NCBI GenBank assembly: GCA_964400735.1
Contig: CAYNVQ010000006.1
Span: 124,001 to 188,000, forward strand
DNA from: CAYNVQ01 sp964400735
Lineage (GTDB): Bacteria > Acidobacteriota > Aminicenantia > Aminicenantales > Aminicenantaceae
DNA: 64,000 bases
Direction of reading: 5' to 3'
In this document: positions 36,120 to 44,911 of the stretch, piece by piece
Numbering within the stretch: the stretch's first letter is position 1
How the letters are laid out: each line of letters starts with the position of its first letter
Translations under genes and position numbers: made by a program
Notes under the pieces: generated by a model
The model's database searches: none
The model's input: the letters and a program-made list of their open reading frames with translations, nothing else
Told to the model about the DNA's origin: nothing

Positions 36120-37898
36120 ATGAAAAAAACGATTCAGGTTTTTATTTTACTGCTGTGGATCTTATTTTGGGTCGGAGCCGCGGGTCCGCTGCTGGCCCAA
36201 ATACAGCCGGAAGCCGGATTTTGCACCCTGGAAGAGAGTGATTACTACTTCCAAACCGGCAGCTATTTCAACCGGCTCGCCCTCCGTTCTTCCCGAACAC
36301 GCATCTGGCGAGCCTTTCAGCCGGCCGACATAGACCCGGCGTCCAAGCCCCTTTTCGTTTTTTTCAACGGGGGACCTGGAGGTGCGACGAGCGCTGGTTT
36401 ATTCAGTGCGAACACCGGCCAGAATGCTGTTTCTGTCGACCCAGATTCCGGGGAGGGTTCTATTATCATTAACCCGCACAGTTGGACACGGATCGGGAAC
36501 CTCCTCCATATCGACTCCCGCACAGCAGGCTTCTCTTACAGCTTGATGGACAATCCTCAGGAGGATATGCTACGTCACGCCCAATGGGACGCCCAGAATT
36601 ATAATTCATTCATCGATGGAGCTGATTTTGTCCGGGTTTTGCTTCGCTTTTTGGCCGACCATCCCGTGCTGCAAAATAATCCCGTGGTGATCGTGGCTGA
36701 AAGCTACGGAGGAGTCCGTACCCTGGTTATGCTGCATTTGCTACTTTTTTATCAGGATTACGGCAACGGACAGGCCATATACCAGGACCCGGCCCTGGTC
36801 CAGGAAATCCAAGGCTATTACGATGTGGTCTTTCCCGACTATGCCGGCCAAACGGTACCGCCTTCGGTTATTACCGGACAGTTCGGACATATGATTTTAA
36901 TCCAGCCTGCCATCACCCGGTATTTTCAAAGACTGGTAGCTGTCGAAATGCTGGAAGCTCCAGGGTCGATCCTCGATGAGCTGGCGGAAGAGACAGGCGT
37001 GCCTTATATCCGCTACCGGGACCAGCCCTGGGCCAGAGAAAATCCCACTCCCTACAATATCATGAACAACATTTATGACTACCTGGGACAGATCGGCCGC
37101 GATCCCTACATCTACGTTAAGCCGGAGGGCTTTTTTGACGGGTACTTCGATGCAGCGGGCGAACTGTTGACCCATTATGATGCTTTATGCCTGATGACGG
37201 GAGTGGATGTGGCGGGAATTCCCGAACTTTATGCTTCAGCCAGGCAGCAGGCTTATAAAATCAAGTTTTTGGAGGATTATACATCTCTAATGTCCTTTTC
37301 TTCCCTTATGGGCCCCGCACCCAAAGCGAGCGACATAGAATCCTTTCTTTTTCCCTGCGCAGAAGATGACATGGCAGCGGTTTTCGGTAATCTTCAACCC
37401 TGGGACCGCTATTTTCTCGATTTGAACTACGATGTTTCCACGGCTTTCGCGCTGAACATGATGGTTATGCAGGGCTATGATACCAGTTATCAGTATACCG
37501 AGTTATTCGGTGAGATGTTCCTGGAAGATGTGGCCTTCGTGGAAACCTTTGTCACCAACGCCGCCTATGACCTTGTTGTGTATTGCCCAAGCCTCCCGGA
37601 CGCTCTGGCTTACCATTCGTCCATTTTAAATAGTTCGGTACACGATCCCACCGGCCCATCCCAAGCGGAGCGTCCGGGTCAGATTTTTTTGACCTATAAG
37701 ACGGGAAGCGTTCCGGGTTCCAGCGTTACGACACGGACCATACGGTTTCCGCGCTATACAAAAAGCGGTCATGCTGTCACGATGACCGAGCCGGGTGAAA
37801 TCCTGGACGATGTGATTGCTTGGCTGGCAAAAACAGGGTTTTTGGCGAACGCACAGATGCATCCTACGAATGCTCGATATAAAGGAGTGAAAAAATGA
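36120..37898 (+). CDS. Secreted serine carboxypeptidase-like protein (peptidase S10 family)
   Basis: 592 aa with a signal peptide ending ...LLAQ at about 28. The alpha/beta-hydrolase S10 landmarks are present: FFNGGPGGAT (oxyanion hole), Ser195 in VVAESYGGVRT, Asp484 in AAYDLVVYCPS (equivalent to the usual YYDLATP region) and His551 in KSGHAVT. These give a complete Ser-Asp-His triad, so the enzyme should release C-terminal residues from peptides in the periplasm or outside. GGAGGA precedes the ATG, and its stop overlaps the barrel gene start by 4 nt. Together with the caspase it puts two proteases in one locus. Confidence 0.85.
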   Translation: MKKTIQVFILLLWILFWVGAAGPLLAQIQPEAGFCTLEESDYYFQTGSYFNRLALRSSRTRIWRAFQPADIDPASKPLFVFFNGGPGGATSAGLFSANTGQNAVSVDPDSGEGSIIINPHSWTRIGNLLHIDSRTAGFSYSLMDNPQEDMLRHAQWDAQNYNSFIDGADFVRVLLRFLADHPVLQNNPVVIVAESYGGVRTLVMLHLLLFYQDYGNGQAIYQDPALVQEIQGYYDVVFPDYAGQTVPPSVITGQFGHMILIQPAITRYFQRLVAVEMLEAPGSILDELAEETGVPYIRYRDQPWARENPTPYNIMNNIYDYLGQIGRDPYIYVKPEGFFDGYFDAAGELLTHYDALCLMTGVDVAGIPELYASARQQAYKIKFLEDYTSLMSFSSLMGPAPKASDIESFLFPCAEDDMAAVFGNLQPWDRYFLDLNYDVSTAFALNMMVMQGYDTSYQYTELFGEMFLEDVAFVETFVTNAAYDLVVYCPSLPDALAYHSSILNSSVHDPTGPSQAERPGQIFLTYKTGSVPGSSVTTRTIRFPRYTKSGHAVTMTEPGEILDDVIAWLAKTGFLANAQMHPTNARYKGVKK

Positions 37899-38845
37899 AT
37901 AAAACCGTCTCAACAAGGTCGCTGGTGGCTGCCTGGCTGGTTTGTTCGTTGTTTTTTCTCCCTGCTGTCTTGACTGGAACGGAGCGTTTCCAGATCGAAC
38001 TCTTCGGCGGCATTTCCTTTATCAATCCCAAGGATTTCAACCTCCTCAGCCAAGCCGAGCAACAGTACAACGATATCTATTTCATCCAGCGCCTGCTTTA
38101 CTACAGCGGATATTTTGTGAACGACTTCCCCAAGATCAAAGAGACGATCCCGGCCGGGCTCCGTCTTAGATATAACGTCTCGGAAAAGCTCTCCTTTTCT
38201 CTCGGCCTAGAGGGATTCATTCGGAAAAGGGAGGTATCTTTCGAAGGATCCTTCGGCTACAGCTCGACCGCTTCGGAAGACCACACAAAAAAATATGATC
38301 CTTACCGTCTCGGATTGTCCGGATACTCAGTGATGGGAGGAGCCTTTTATCGTTTTCCCATCGGGATCAAGACAGACATCGAGGTCGGGGCCGCAGCCGG
38401 ATGGACTTTTGCTGATATGGATTTTTACTCCAACTGGTCTTATAGAGCCATTTACCAAGGTACCGATATATCTTATGATTCTGTCGATGGCGGCGTTCTG
38501 GAAGGAGATGGCTCCGGGAATGGGTTTGCGGCTCAAGCTATGCTGAGGCTCAACAGAATGCTCGGGAGGCGCTTGGGATTTTTTGTGGAGACAGCCTATA
38601 CCTACTGCCGCTTGAAATCGATAGAAGGAACAGGCCGGGAGACTCGTATAGGTCTCGCCGGAGAAAACAATTGGGAAGGAACCTGGGGGATAAAAAAGGA
38701 AGAGATCCGTTTGCCCTGGGGAAGTGCCGATGTCTATGTCCCCACCAATTACTGGGGAGGGTGGATCGCAGCCCAGCGTGAGCGGGATTTTGTCCTCGAC
38801 CTATCCGGATTCCGGCTGGTCCTCGGCATTTGCTTCAGGTTATAA
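37895..38845 (+). CDS. Stand-alone outer-membrane beta-barrel homologous to the caspase C-terminal domain
   Basis: 316 aa with a signal peptide ending near residue 28. The mature part starts RFQIELFGGISFINPKDFNL, closely matching WRIEIFGGFSRINPKDLNL in the caspase fusion; both continue with IPxGxRLRYxV, a G(E)xGSGxGxAxQ loop before a Leu/Asp strand, a NWEGTWxIK-like segment, and end DFxLDLSGFxxxxGxxxR(F/L). It is translationally coupled to the S10 peptidase (ATGA overlap). It probably sits in the outer membrane and may anchor or present the peptidase as the fused barrel does for the caspase. Confidence 0.75.
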   Translation: MNKTVSTRSLVAAWLVCSLFFLPAVLTGTERFQIELFGGISFINPKDFNLLSQAEQQYNDIYFIQRLLYYSGYFVNDFPKIKETIPAGLRLRYNVSEKLSFSLGLEGFIRKREVSFEGSFGYSSTASEDHTKKYDPYRLGLSGYSVMGGAFYRFPIGIKTDIEVGAAAGWTFADMDFYSNWSYRAIYQGTDISYDSVDGGVLEGDGSGNGFAAQAMLRLNRMLGRRLGFFVETAYTYCRLKSIEGTGRETRIGLAGENNWEGTWGIKKEEIRLPWGSADVYVPTNYWGGWIAAQRERDFVLDLSGFRLVLGICFRL

Positions 38846-38946
38846 ACGTAAAATCCCCTCTCCACTTTCAGTTCTGCTGCTCCTCCGTTTTTACCGCTCT
38901 GCTTATGTTGTAACCGGTTTTCCCTGCTCCCTTATCCGGCGATCTT

Positions 38947-41481
38947 TTATTTGTTCTTCTCGAGTGCACGACGGATGGTTTTAGCCATCTCTTTAACCGT
39001 GAACGGCTTCATCACGAATTCGCCGATACCCAGGGCCTTGGCTTTATCGGCGTTAATCAATTCGCTGAATCCGGTACAGAGGATGACCGGAATATCGGAT
39101 CTTATACTCAAGAAAGCTTCGGCAAGCTTTTCCCCCGTCATCTTGGGCATAGTCTGGTCGGTAATGATCAGGTCGAAAGCCTGTGGGCTCTCCCGAAATG
39201 TATCGAGTGCTTCCAGGCTATCCGCCTTAGCAAGAACTCCATACCCTAGACGCTCCAGCATGTGTTGAACGCTTTTCAGCTGGACAGGCTCGTCATCGAT
39301 GAGAAGGATTCTTTCTTTTCCTGTCGGGATTGAATCCGACGGCTCGGTATCGGGTATTATTTCACCTTGAATCCGGGGAAGAAGAACGTTGAATGTCGAT
39401 CCTTTCCCCGGTTCGCTGTATACGGTGATGAGCCCGTAATGGTTTTTCACGATTCCATGAACGACAGCCAACCCCATCCCCGCCCCTTCCCCTGGCTTTT
39501 TGGTGGTGAAGAAAGGATCGAATATGCGTTCCATCAGTTCTCGGGACATACCGCAGCCTGTGTCGCTGACAGTCAACCGGACATAGGGTCCCGGCTTTAG
39601 ATCGGGGTATTTGGCGATCAAATCGCGATCGGCTTCGATACCGGACAGAATGATTTCAAGTATCCCTCCGTTTTCCCTCATGGCATGGCCCGCATTGCTG
39701 CAAAGATTCATCAAAACCTGCTGGATTTGGGTAGGATCCGCCAGAATGACATCCGTTTCTATTTCGAATTTTTCCCGAATTTCGATATTCTTGGGCAGAG
39801 AGTACTTCAGAAATTTGGTGGTTTCGTCAATAATAGGGCCGATCTTTACCGGTTTTCGCTTTTGCTCCTTTTGACGGCTGAAGGTGATGACTTGATTCAC
39901 CAGATCTTTTCCCCGCTTGGCTGCTTCCAGAATCTGCTGCAGATACTCATGCAGCGGACTTCCTTCCTGAGCGTCGAGGAGAGCCAGTTCTGTATTGATC
40001 GTGATAGGCATGAGGATGTTATTGAAATCGTGGGCTATTCCTCCTGCCAAGGTACCCAGCGCCTCCATCTTCTGCATCTGGCGCAAGTTTTTTTCGGCCC
40101 TCTTGCGTTCGGTGATGTCTTCATTGACGACAAAGGCCCCGATGATCTCCTGCTTATCATCCCGAATCGGCACGGCCGAGTTGTGGATGATTTTATGGGA
40201 TCCATCGAAACACTCGATCTCGATCTCCTCGTTGATGGACACTTCTCCTTTTTGTACGGCCCGGGCGATTGCCCATTCTTCCGGTTCGATCCGTTTTCCC
40301 GTCTCCGCCCACCATGCTTTGTATTCGCCGAACTGATCGATCCCTACATATTTGGCACCTCCCCAAATTTGATGACCTGCCGGATTGCCGTGAGTGATGC
40401 GGCCCTCTTTATCCGCTAACCAGACACCCACCGGTAGCGTCTCGAATACGGTCCGCAACAGGGCTTCGTTTTGGCGTACCGACTCCTCTGCTTGGACGCG
40501 CTTGGTGACATTCACCAGGCTTAAAATGACACCTTCGACGCTGCCGTCGGAGGCCTTAACAGGCTGGAGTCTCCAGTCCCAATAGGTGGTCCCTCTTTCA
40601 GGATGCCCGGCGTATTCAAAAGGCTTTGCATAGACGGAGTAGGGCTTTCCTGTTTTAACCACCCGGCGGAAAATTCTCTCATTCTCCTCATTGGGATAAA
40701 GAGCGAAGTGGTTTTTTCCAACAAAGTACCCCGGCTTTTTTCCATCCGCCTTTGCATAGGCTTGGTTGACCTGGATGAAGTTGAAATCTTTATCCATGTA
40801 GGCGATCGCCAGATCGACACTGGAAAACATCCTTTCTAAAAGTTCGTGGGCTTTTTCCAGCTCATCGTACGCTTTTAGCAGCTCATCTCTCGAGCGGCTT
40901 TTCTGCATGTAGCCCCACATCCCGTTCAAAAGCAAGACGAGCTGCCTCTCGTCGGAACGGTCATAATATGAGCCTTTGTTGGCCACCCCGGCGATGGCCA
41001 CGATTCTTTTGCCCTCATAGACTGGGACAACCATAAATCTCTCGATATATGGATGTCCAGAAGGGAGGCCCTTCTTCCTGGGGTAGGGTTGGCTATAATC
41101 GTTTATAAACAAAGTCTTGCGCTCTCTTATCGCATCCGCCCATATACCGGCGCCGGCAACGTGCCATTGCAGCGGATCACCGGTTACATTGCACTCCTTC
41201 ACCACGTCTTTCGAGACAGCATGAAGGGTATAAACCGATTCATCAGCGCTCAAGAGGCCCACAAATCCGATTTTACTCCCCGTCAACGCAATTGCCTTCT
41301 CGAGGGTAAAGCTGGCAATTTCGTTGAGAGGAGCCTCGCTGATCTGGCTCAATTGAAAAAGTGCGTCTAGGCGGGCCTCTTCTAACCTGAGGGATGACTC
41401 GGTCCTGGCTTCAAGGAGTTCTGCTTGAAGCATTTTTATTTCCGCCAAGAGTTCCTTTTTGGTTTTGGTGTTTTTATTCAT
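38947..41481 (-). CDS. Hybrid sensor histidine kinase with GAF, two PAS, kinase and receiver domains
   Basis: 844 aa, no membrane helix, so cytoplasmic. An N-terminal coiled coil leads to a GAF-type domain (about 45-200), PAS 1 (about 215-335, including a C-terminal PAC), PAS 2 (about 345-460), HisKA with phospho-acceptor His484 in GGIAHDFNNIL, an ATPase domain (LMNLCSNAGHAM N-box, DTGCGMS G1, GAGMGLAVVHG G2) and a C-terminal receiver with Asp775 in LIITDQTMP. HDFNN places it with NtrB-like hybrid kinases. No separate response regulator is adjacent, so output goes to a distant partner. It converges on the caspase locus without being part of it. Confidence 0.92.
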   Translation of the reverse strand: MNKNTKTKKELLAEIKMLQAELLEARTESSLRLEEARLDALFQLSQISEAPLNEIASFTLEKAIALTGSKIGFVGLLSADESVYTLHAVSKDVVKECNVTGDPLQWHVAGAGIWADAIRERKTLFINDYSQPYPRKKGLPSGHPYIERFMVVPVYEGKRIVAIAGVANKGSYYDRSDERQLVLLLNGMWGYMQKSRSRDELLKAYDELEKAHELLERMFSSVDLAIAYMDKDFNFIQVNQAYAKADGKKPGYFVGKNHFALYPNEENERIFRRVVKTGKPYSVYAKPFEYAGHPERGTTYWDWRLQPVKASDGSVEGVILSLVNVTKRVQAEESVRQNEALLRTVFETLPVGVWLADKEGRITHGNPAGHQIWGGAKYVGIDQFGEYKAWWAETGKRIEPEEWAIARAVQKGEVSINEEIEIECFDGSHKIIHNSAVPIRDDKQEIIGAFVVNEDITERKRAEKNLRQMQKMEALGTLAGGIAHDFNNILMPITINTELALLDAQEGSPLHEYLQQILEAAKRGKDLVNQVITFSRQKEQKRKPVKIGPIIDETTKFLKYSLPKNIEIREKFEIETDVILADPTQIQQVLMNLCSNAGHAMRENGGILEIILSGIEADRDLIAKYPDLKPGPYVRLTVSDTGCGMSRELMERIFDPFFTTKKPGEGAGMGLAVVHGIVKNHYGLITVYSEPGKGSTFNVLLPRIQGEIIPDTEPSDSIPTGKERILLIDDEPVQLKSVQHMLERLGYGVLAKADSLEALDTFRESPQAFDLIITDQTMPKMTGEKLAEAFLSIRSDIPVILCTGFSELINADKAKALGIGEFVMKPFTVKEMAKTIRRALEKNK

Positions 41482-41788
41482 AGCACAGCCTTTACTGTTT
41501 TTAGAGGGATTCAGAATAATTCAATGAGGTAAATTTTTTCTTAAGAATATCAAAGAATTTATGCAATGTTTTGATGAGCATCCTTTGGAGATGCTTCGTC
41601 CTTTCTATATCCTGAAATAAAAATAAAATAATGATATTATTATTAGTGTTTCAAGCAAAATTATCAATTCTAAATTTTTCAGCGAAGATGCAAAACCAGT
41701 GGTGGTTAAAATTAAAAAATTTTGTTTCATCGGGAAGACATTGGGGAAAGAGGATGTCTAACCAAGTGGTGAAGATTGGAGGAGACGA
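41482..41788. other. Divergent gap of about 300 nt
   Basis: AT-rich, between the hybrid kinase and the repeat lipoprotein. One small hairpin (AGCATC-N7-GATGCT, 41577-41595) is visible, with no U-tract on either strand. No gene supported. Confidence 0.5.
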
Positions 41789-42340
41789 TTGAAAAATAGG
41801 GAAAAATGGAGGGGATTCGCTACCATTGTTTTGTTAGGCATCTTCTTGCTGACGTCGATCGGATGTAAAAATCCTGAGGGGCTTGATGCTGAAAGCACAG
41901 CCAATATCTATGTCAGCAACGAGTGTGGAGTAGCCATAGATGTATTCATGGATGGAAATTTTCAATTTTCTGTCGAATTCTTATATTACGAGATCATTAA
42001 GGATGTCACCCAAGGAGTGCACTCTGTCGCTGCCAACAAAAAGGATACCGAGGATCTCGTCGATTCCGAGTCGGTGGATGTCATCACAAGCGGAGATTAT
42101 TGGGTGACCATCCTCAGTCCCGCGAGTATCAAGGTGACAAATGAGTACGGGCAGAACTTGGATATTTATATGAACGGGGACTATCAGGGAGAGCTGGAAG
42201 ACCAAGATAGTCAAATTTTTTCCAATATGCCTTATGGAGAACACCTGTTTGAGGCCGCAAAGACAATCGACAATACGTTCGTGGAATCGGTCATTATCGA
42301 AGTCATAGAGAATAAGGAGTACACCTGGACAATCAAATAA
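41789..42340 (+). CDS. Lipoprotein with two PEGA-like repeats
   Basis: 183 aa with a lipobox (LTSIGC, Cys27). The mature part consists of two similar modules of about 70 aa: ANIYVSNECGVAIDVFMDGNFQ...GVHSVAANK...GDYWVTI and ASIKVTNEYGQNLDIYMNGDYQ...GEHLFEAAK...KEYTWTI. The IYVDGxxxG...GxHxVxA pattern is that of PEGA-type beta-sandwiches, which decorate surface and envelope proteins. Start is TTG at 41789, fixed by GGAGGAG 5 nt upstream. It stands alone; function unknown. Confidence 0.7.
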   Translation: MKNREKWRGFATIVLLGIFLLTSIGCKNPEGLDAESTANIYVSNECGVAIDVFMDGNFQFSVEFLYYEIIKDVTQGVHSVAANKKDTEDLVDSESVDVITSGDYWVTILSPASIKVTNEYGQNLDIYMNGDYQGELEDQDSQIFSNMPYGEHLFEAAKTIDNTFVESVIIEVIENKEYTWTIK

Positions 42341-42549
42341 CCTGAATTATTCATGGAAAATGCCCGTAACATTTTCTATTACAGCGATATCAAGAACTTA
42401 TCCAGATAGGCTGCAGAGAAAGAGAGAAGAATTTTCATCTTTTTCCTCGCCATAATGTTAGGGTGGATAGGGGTAACATCGGCATTTTCACTCCCTGGGC
42501 GAGGACCCAGCCTGACCTCTTGACTCGTGAATGTTCCAGGATAATCTGA

Positions 42550-42588
42550 AATCCTCATTACAAATGTCGATACATTTCGATGAGGATT
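42550..42588. terminator. Long two-part hairpin downstream of the sulfatase gene
   Basis: Outer stem AATCCTCAT / ATGAGGATT (9 bp, perfect), a small internal loop, inner stem AAATGT / ACATTT around CGAT. It lies 10 nt beyond the sulfatase stop. There is no U-tract, so it may be a 3' stabilising or Rho-linked structure instead of a classic terminator. Confidence 0.5.
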
Positions 42589-42598
42589 GTATGGAGGA

Positions 42599-44074
42599 TC
42601 AGGTTATTTGGCCGACGGAACGAACACCTTCTCCTAACAGTTCTCCGTCGCCGAGGTCTTTTCTGGATATCTCGCCCAAGGCTTTGAGCCGTTCGACAAC
42701 TTCCGGATATTTTTCGGCAACATCGTGTTTCTCGCCGATATCATTTTCTAAGTCGTAGAGTTCGAAACCTATCTCTCCTTTGCTGTATGGTCCTGGAAGA
42801 CCATCTTTTCCAGGGTCTACTCCTTCATAAGAGCGATATTCATGGGGGAAATGAAGCTTCCATCGGCCCTGCCGGACAGCCTGCAACTGCTTTCCGTAGT
42901 AGTAGAAAAAGTGGTCCCTGGGATTGGAATCAAAGTCTCCTTGTAAGAGAGGAAGAATATTCACGCCGTCTATTTTGTGACCGGGCAGCGGAGCGCCGGC
43001 AATGGCGGCAAAGGTAGGAAGCAGGTCCATTGTGGTCGCAAACATGCGGCAGACGGTATTAGCCGGAATTTTTACAGGCCAGCGCATGATGCATGGGACC
43101 CGCACTCCCCCTTCGAAAGAGGTCCCTTTGCCCTCTCGCAACGGTCCGGCCGATCCAGCATGGTCGCCAAAGTTCAACCAAGGGCCGTTATCGCTGGTGA
43201 ATACGACAAGGGTATTGTCTTTGAGCCCGTGTTTTTCGAGTGCCTTTAAAATCTCTCCCACGGACCAGTCTACCTCCATCATCACATCGCCGAATTTCCC
43301 TTTCTCGCTCTTTCTCCGGAATTTATCCGAAACGCCAAGAGGTGTATGCACCATGGTGTGGGGGACATACAGGAAAAATGGCCGCTCCTTGTTTTTTTCG
43401 ATGAATCGGACGGCCCTTTCAGTATAACGGGTAGTTAAAGTATCCTGATCCTCTAGCGTTCTGATTTCTGCCACTTTCTCATTGCCTTCGATAAGGGGCA
43501 AAATCGGATAACGATTTTTGCTGTGGCCTTCGGGAAGGGGTTGGCCATCATACTCCATGGGCCACATGTCGTTGGAATAGGGGAGTCCGAGGTATTCGTC
43601 GAATCCGTGTTGGAGCGGAAGGAATTGACGGTGATGGCCCAAGTGCCACTTCCCGAAAATTCCGGTAGCGTATTCCCTTTTCTTGAGAATTTCGGCCATG
43701 GTTTCTTCCTCGGCGTTTATTCCCACAGTTGCCCCATGGTCGTAGGCACCGAAGATGCCCACCCGGTTGGGATAGCACCCGGTCAAGAGGGCCGCCCGGG
43801 AGGCGCTGCATACGGCCTGGGCCACGTAGAAACTCGTGAATCGCATTCCTTCCTCGGCCATCCGGTCGATGTTCGGCGTCTCATATCCTTGGGCTCCGAA
43901 ACATCCTACATCGGTGTACCCCAAATCATCCATGAAGATAAGCACGATATTGGGAGGGCGCTCCTCTGGTGCGGCCCTTTTCTTGCAGGATGATCCGATT
44001 GCGGCCAGGTGAAGAGAAGCCGCACCCCATCCCAGGGTTTTTATGAAATCCCTTCTTCTCAAACTCCTATCCAT
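42599..44074 (-). CDS. Tat-exported type I sulfatase
   Basis: 491 aa. A twin-arginine signal (SLRRRDFIKTLG) leads into the alkaline-phosphatase-like core: NIVLIFMDDLGYTDVGCFG (metal-binding Asp pair), and VCSASRAALLTG, the CxSxR motif whose cysteine (Cys89) becomes formylglycine. HLGHH, FTSDNGPW and a C-terminal RQGRWKLHF segment complete the family pattern. It hydrolyses sulfate esters, probably on glycans, in the periplasm; a formylglycine-generating enzyme must be encoded elsewhere. Start ATG 44074 has GGAGGGG 6 nt upstream; the TTG at 44089 overlaps that site. Confidence 0.92.
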   Translation of the reverse strand: MDRSLRRRDFIKTLGWGAASLHLAAIGSSCKKRAAPEERPPNIVLIFMDDLGYTDVGCFGAQGYETPNIDRMAEEGMRFTSFYVAQAVCSASRAALLTGCYPNRVGIFGAYDHGATVGINAEEETMAEILKKREYATGIFGKWHLGHHRQFLPLQHGFDEYLGLPYSNDMWPMEYDGQPLPEGHSKNRYPILPLIEGNEKVAEIRTLEDQDTLTTRYTERAVRFIEKNKERPFFLYVPHTMVHTPLGVSDKFRRKSEKGKFGDVMMEVDWSVGEILKALEKHGLKDNTLVVFTSDNGPWLNFGDHAGSAGPLREGKGTSFEGGVRVPCIMRWPVKIPANTVCRMFATTMDLLPTFAAIAGAPLPGHKIDGVNILPLLQGDFDSNPRDHFFYYYGKQLQAVRQGRWKLHFPHEYRSYEGVDPGKDGLPGPYSKGEIGFELYDLENDIGEKHDVAEKYPEVVERLKALGEISRKDLGDGELLGEGVRSVGQIT

Positions 44075-44267
44075 TGTTCTCCCCTCCAAGCGAGATTTTC
44101 GAGCACAGGAGTACTATACCAGAAACACCATGACAAAAACCAAATAATTCCCAAAATGATCGATAGAAGATTCCGAGGAGGACAAAATAGCTTTTTGAAC
44201 AAAGTGGACTCTTCTATTCAGTGTGGGTATGCTCTGGCGGAAAAAGACATCAAGCAACTTTGGGGAT

Positions 44268-44909
44268 TCAGGCTGATTCTTTGACTTTGATGGCTATCCC
44301 CATCAGGAGGAGATACCCGACAAGAGCCAAAGGAAGGAGGATTCCCCAGCTTAGGTTTCGAAGAAAGGCCAGGATGCCTTGGACCAAGACATCCAGGTTG
44401 TCTCCATAGAGTTTCATGATGAGAATAGGAACGAGACCGAGCAGGACAAAAAAGGTCATGACGATTACGGCAAATTTTGTGTAGCCGATGATAAAAATCA
44501 CCATATAGGATAGGGCGGCGAAAGCGAGACAAAAGACTCCCATCATCAAAAAGTAGGATCTTACCAAAACCCAGTCGTTTGGACTCAGCGGGGAAAAGGA
44601 AAAGAGAAAGAGGAGGTATCCAACGACCACTATGTCGGTCAACAGAACCAGTCCGAACTTGGCGACGACGATCTCGCCGGTATTTATGGGCAGTATGTTC
44701 AAGAAGTCATACCCTTTGTGTTTTTCTTCGTACTGTTCATTCATGAATAAAGCACCGAATACCAGCATAAAGATCAAAACGCCGCTTATCATTACCAAAG
44801 GAACGGTGGGGCCGGTTCCCAGAGCTATTCTGAGGCCGACCGTTACCAGAACAATAATTCCCAGATAGCCAATGTAATAGATCGCATTTTTTTTCATGAT
44901 CGACAGCAT
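44268..44909 (-). CDS. ABC-2-type permease of the downstream GntR/ABC cassette
   Basis: 213 aa with six hydrophobic segments and, after the second, the conserved loop NEQYEEKHKGYDFLNILPI and IVVAKFGLVLL, shared with the two permeases at 46179 and 46838 (KTKGYEFLRTLPL, KANGYAFLRTLPI). This is the permease type of YtrA-controlled bacterial ABC systems. It lies 2 nt after the ATPase gene, with GGAG upstream. Last gene of the eight-gene operon. Substrate unknown; such systems often export peptides or lipids or confer antibiotic resistance. Confidence 0.8.
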   Translation of the reverse strand: MLSIMKKNAIYYIGYLGIIVLVTVGLRIALGTGPTVPLVMISGVLIFMLVFGALFMNEQYEEKHKGYDFLNILPINTGEIVVAKFGLVLLTDIVVVGYLLFLFSFSPLSPNDWVLVRSYFLMMGVFCLAFAALSYMVIFIIGYTKFAVIVMTFFVLLGLVPILIMKLYGDNLDVLVQGILAFLRNLSWGILLPLALVGYLLLMGIAIKVKESA

Positions 44910-44911
44910 GG

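Noticed and set aside
35617..36123. 168-codon plus-strand frame after the TonB receptor gene
   Set aside because: It begins inside the receptor gene in another frame, has no ribosome site and no recognisable protein features.
29927..38845. Caspase locus as an abortive-infection or CBASS-type defence island
   Set aside because: The caspase has a signal peptide and barrel, and there is no nucleotidyltransferase, sensor STAND protein, nuclease or mobile element nearby.
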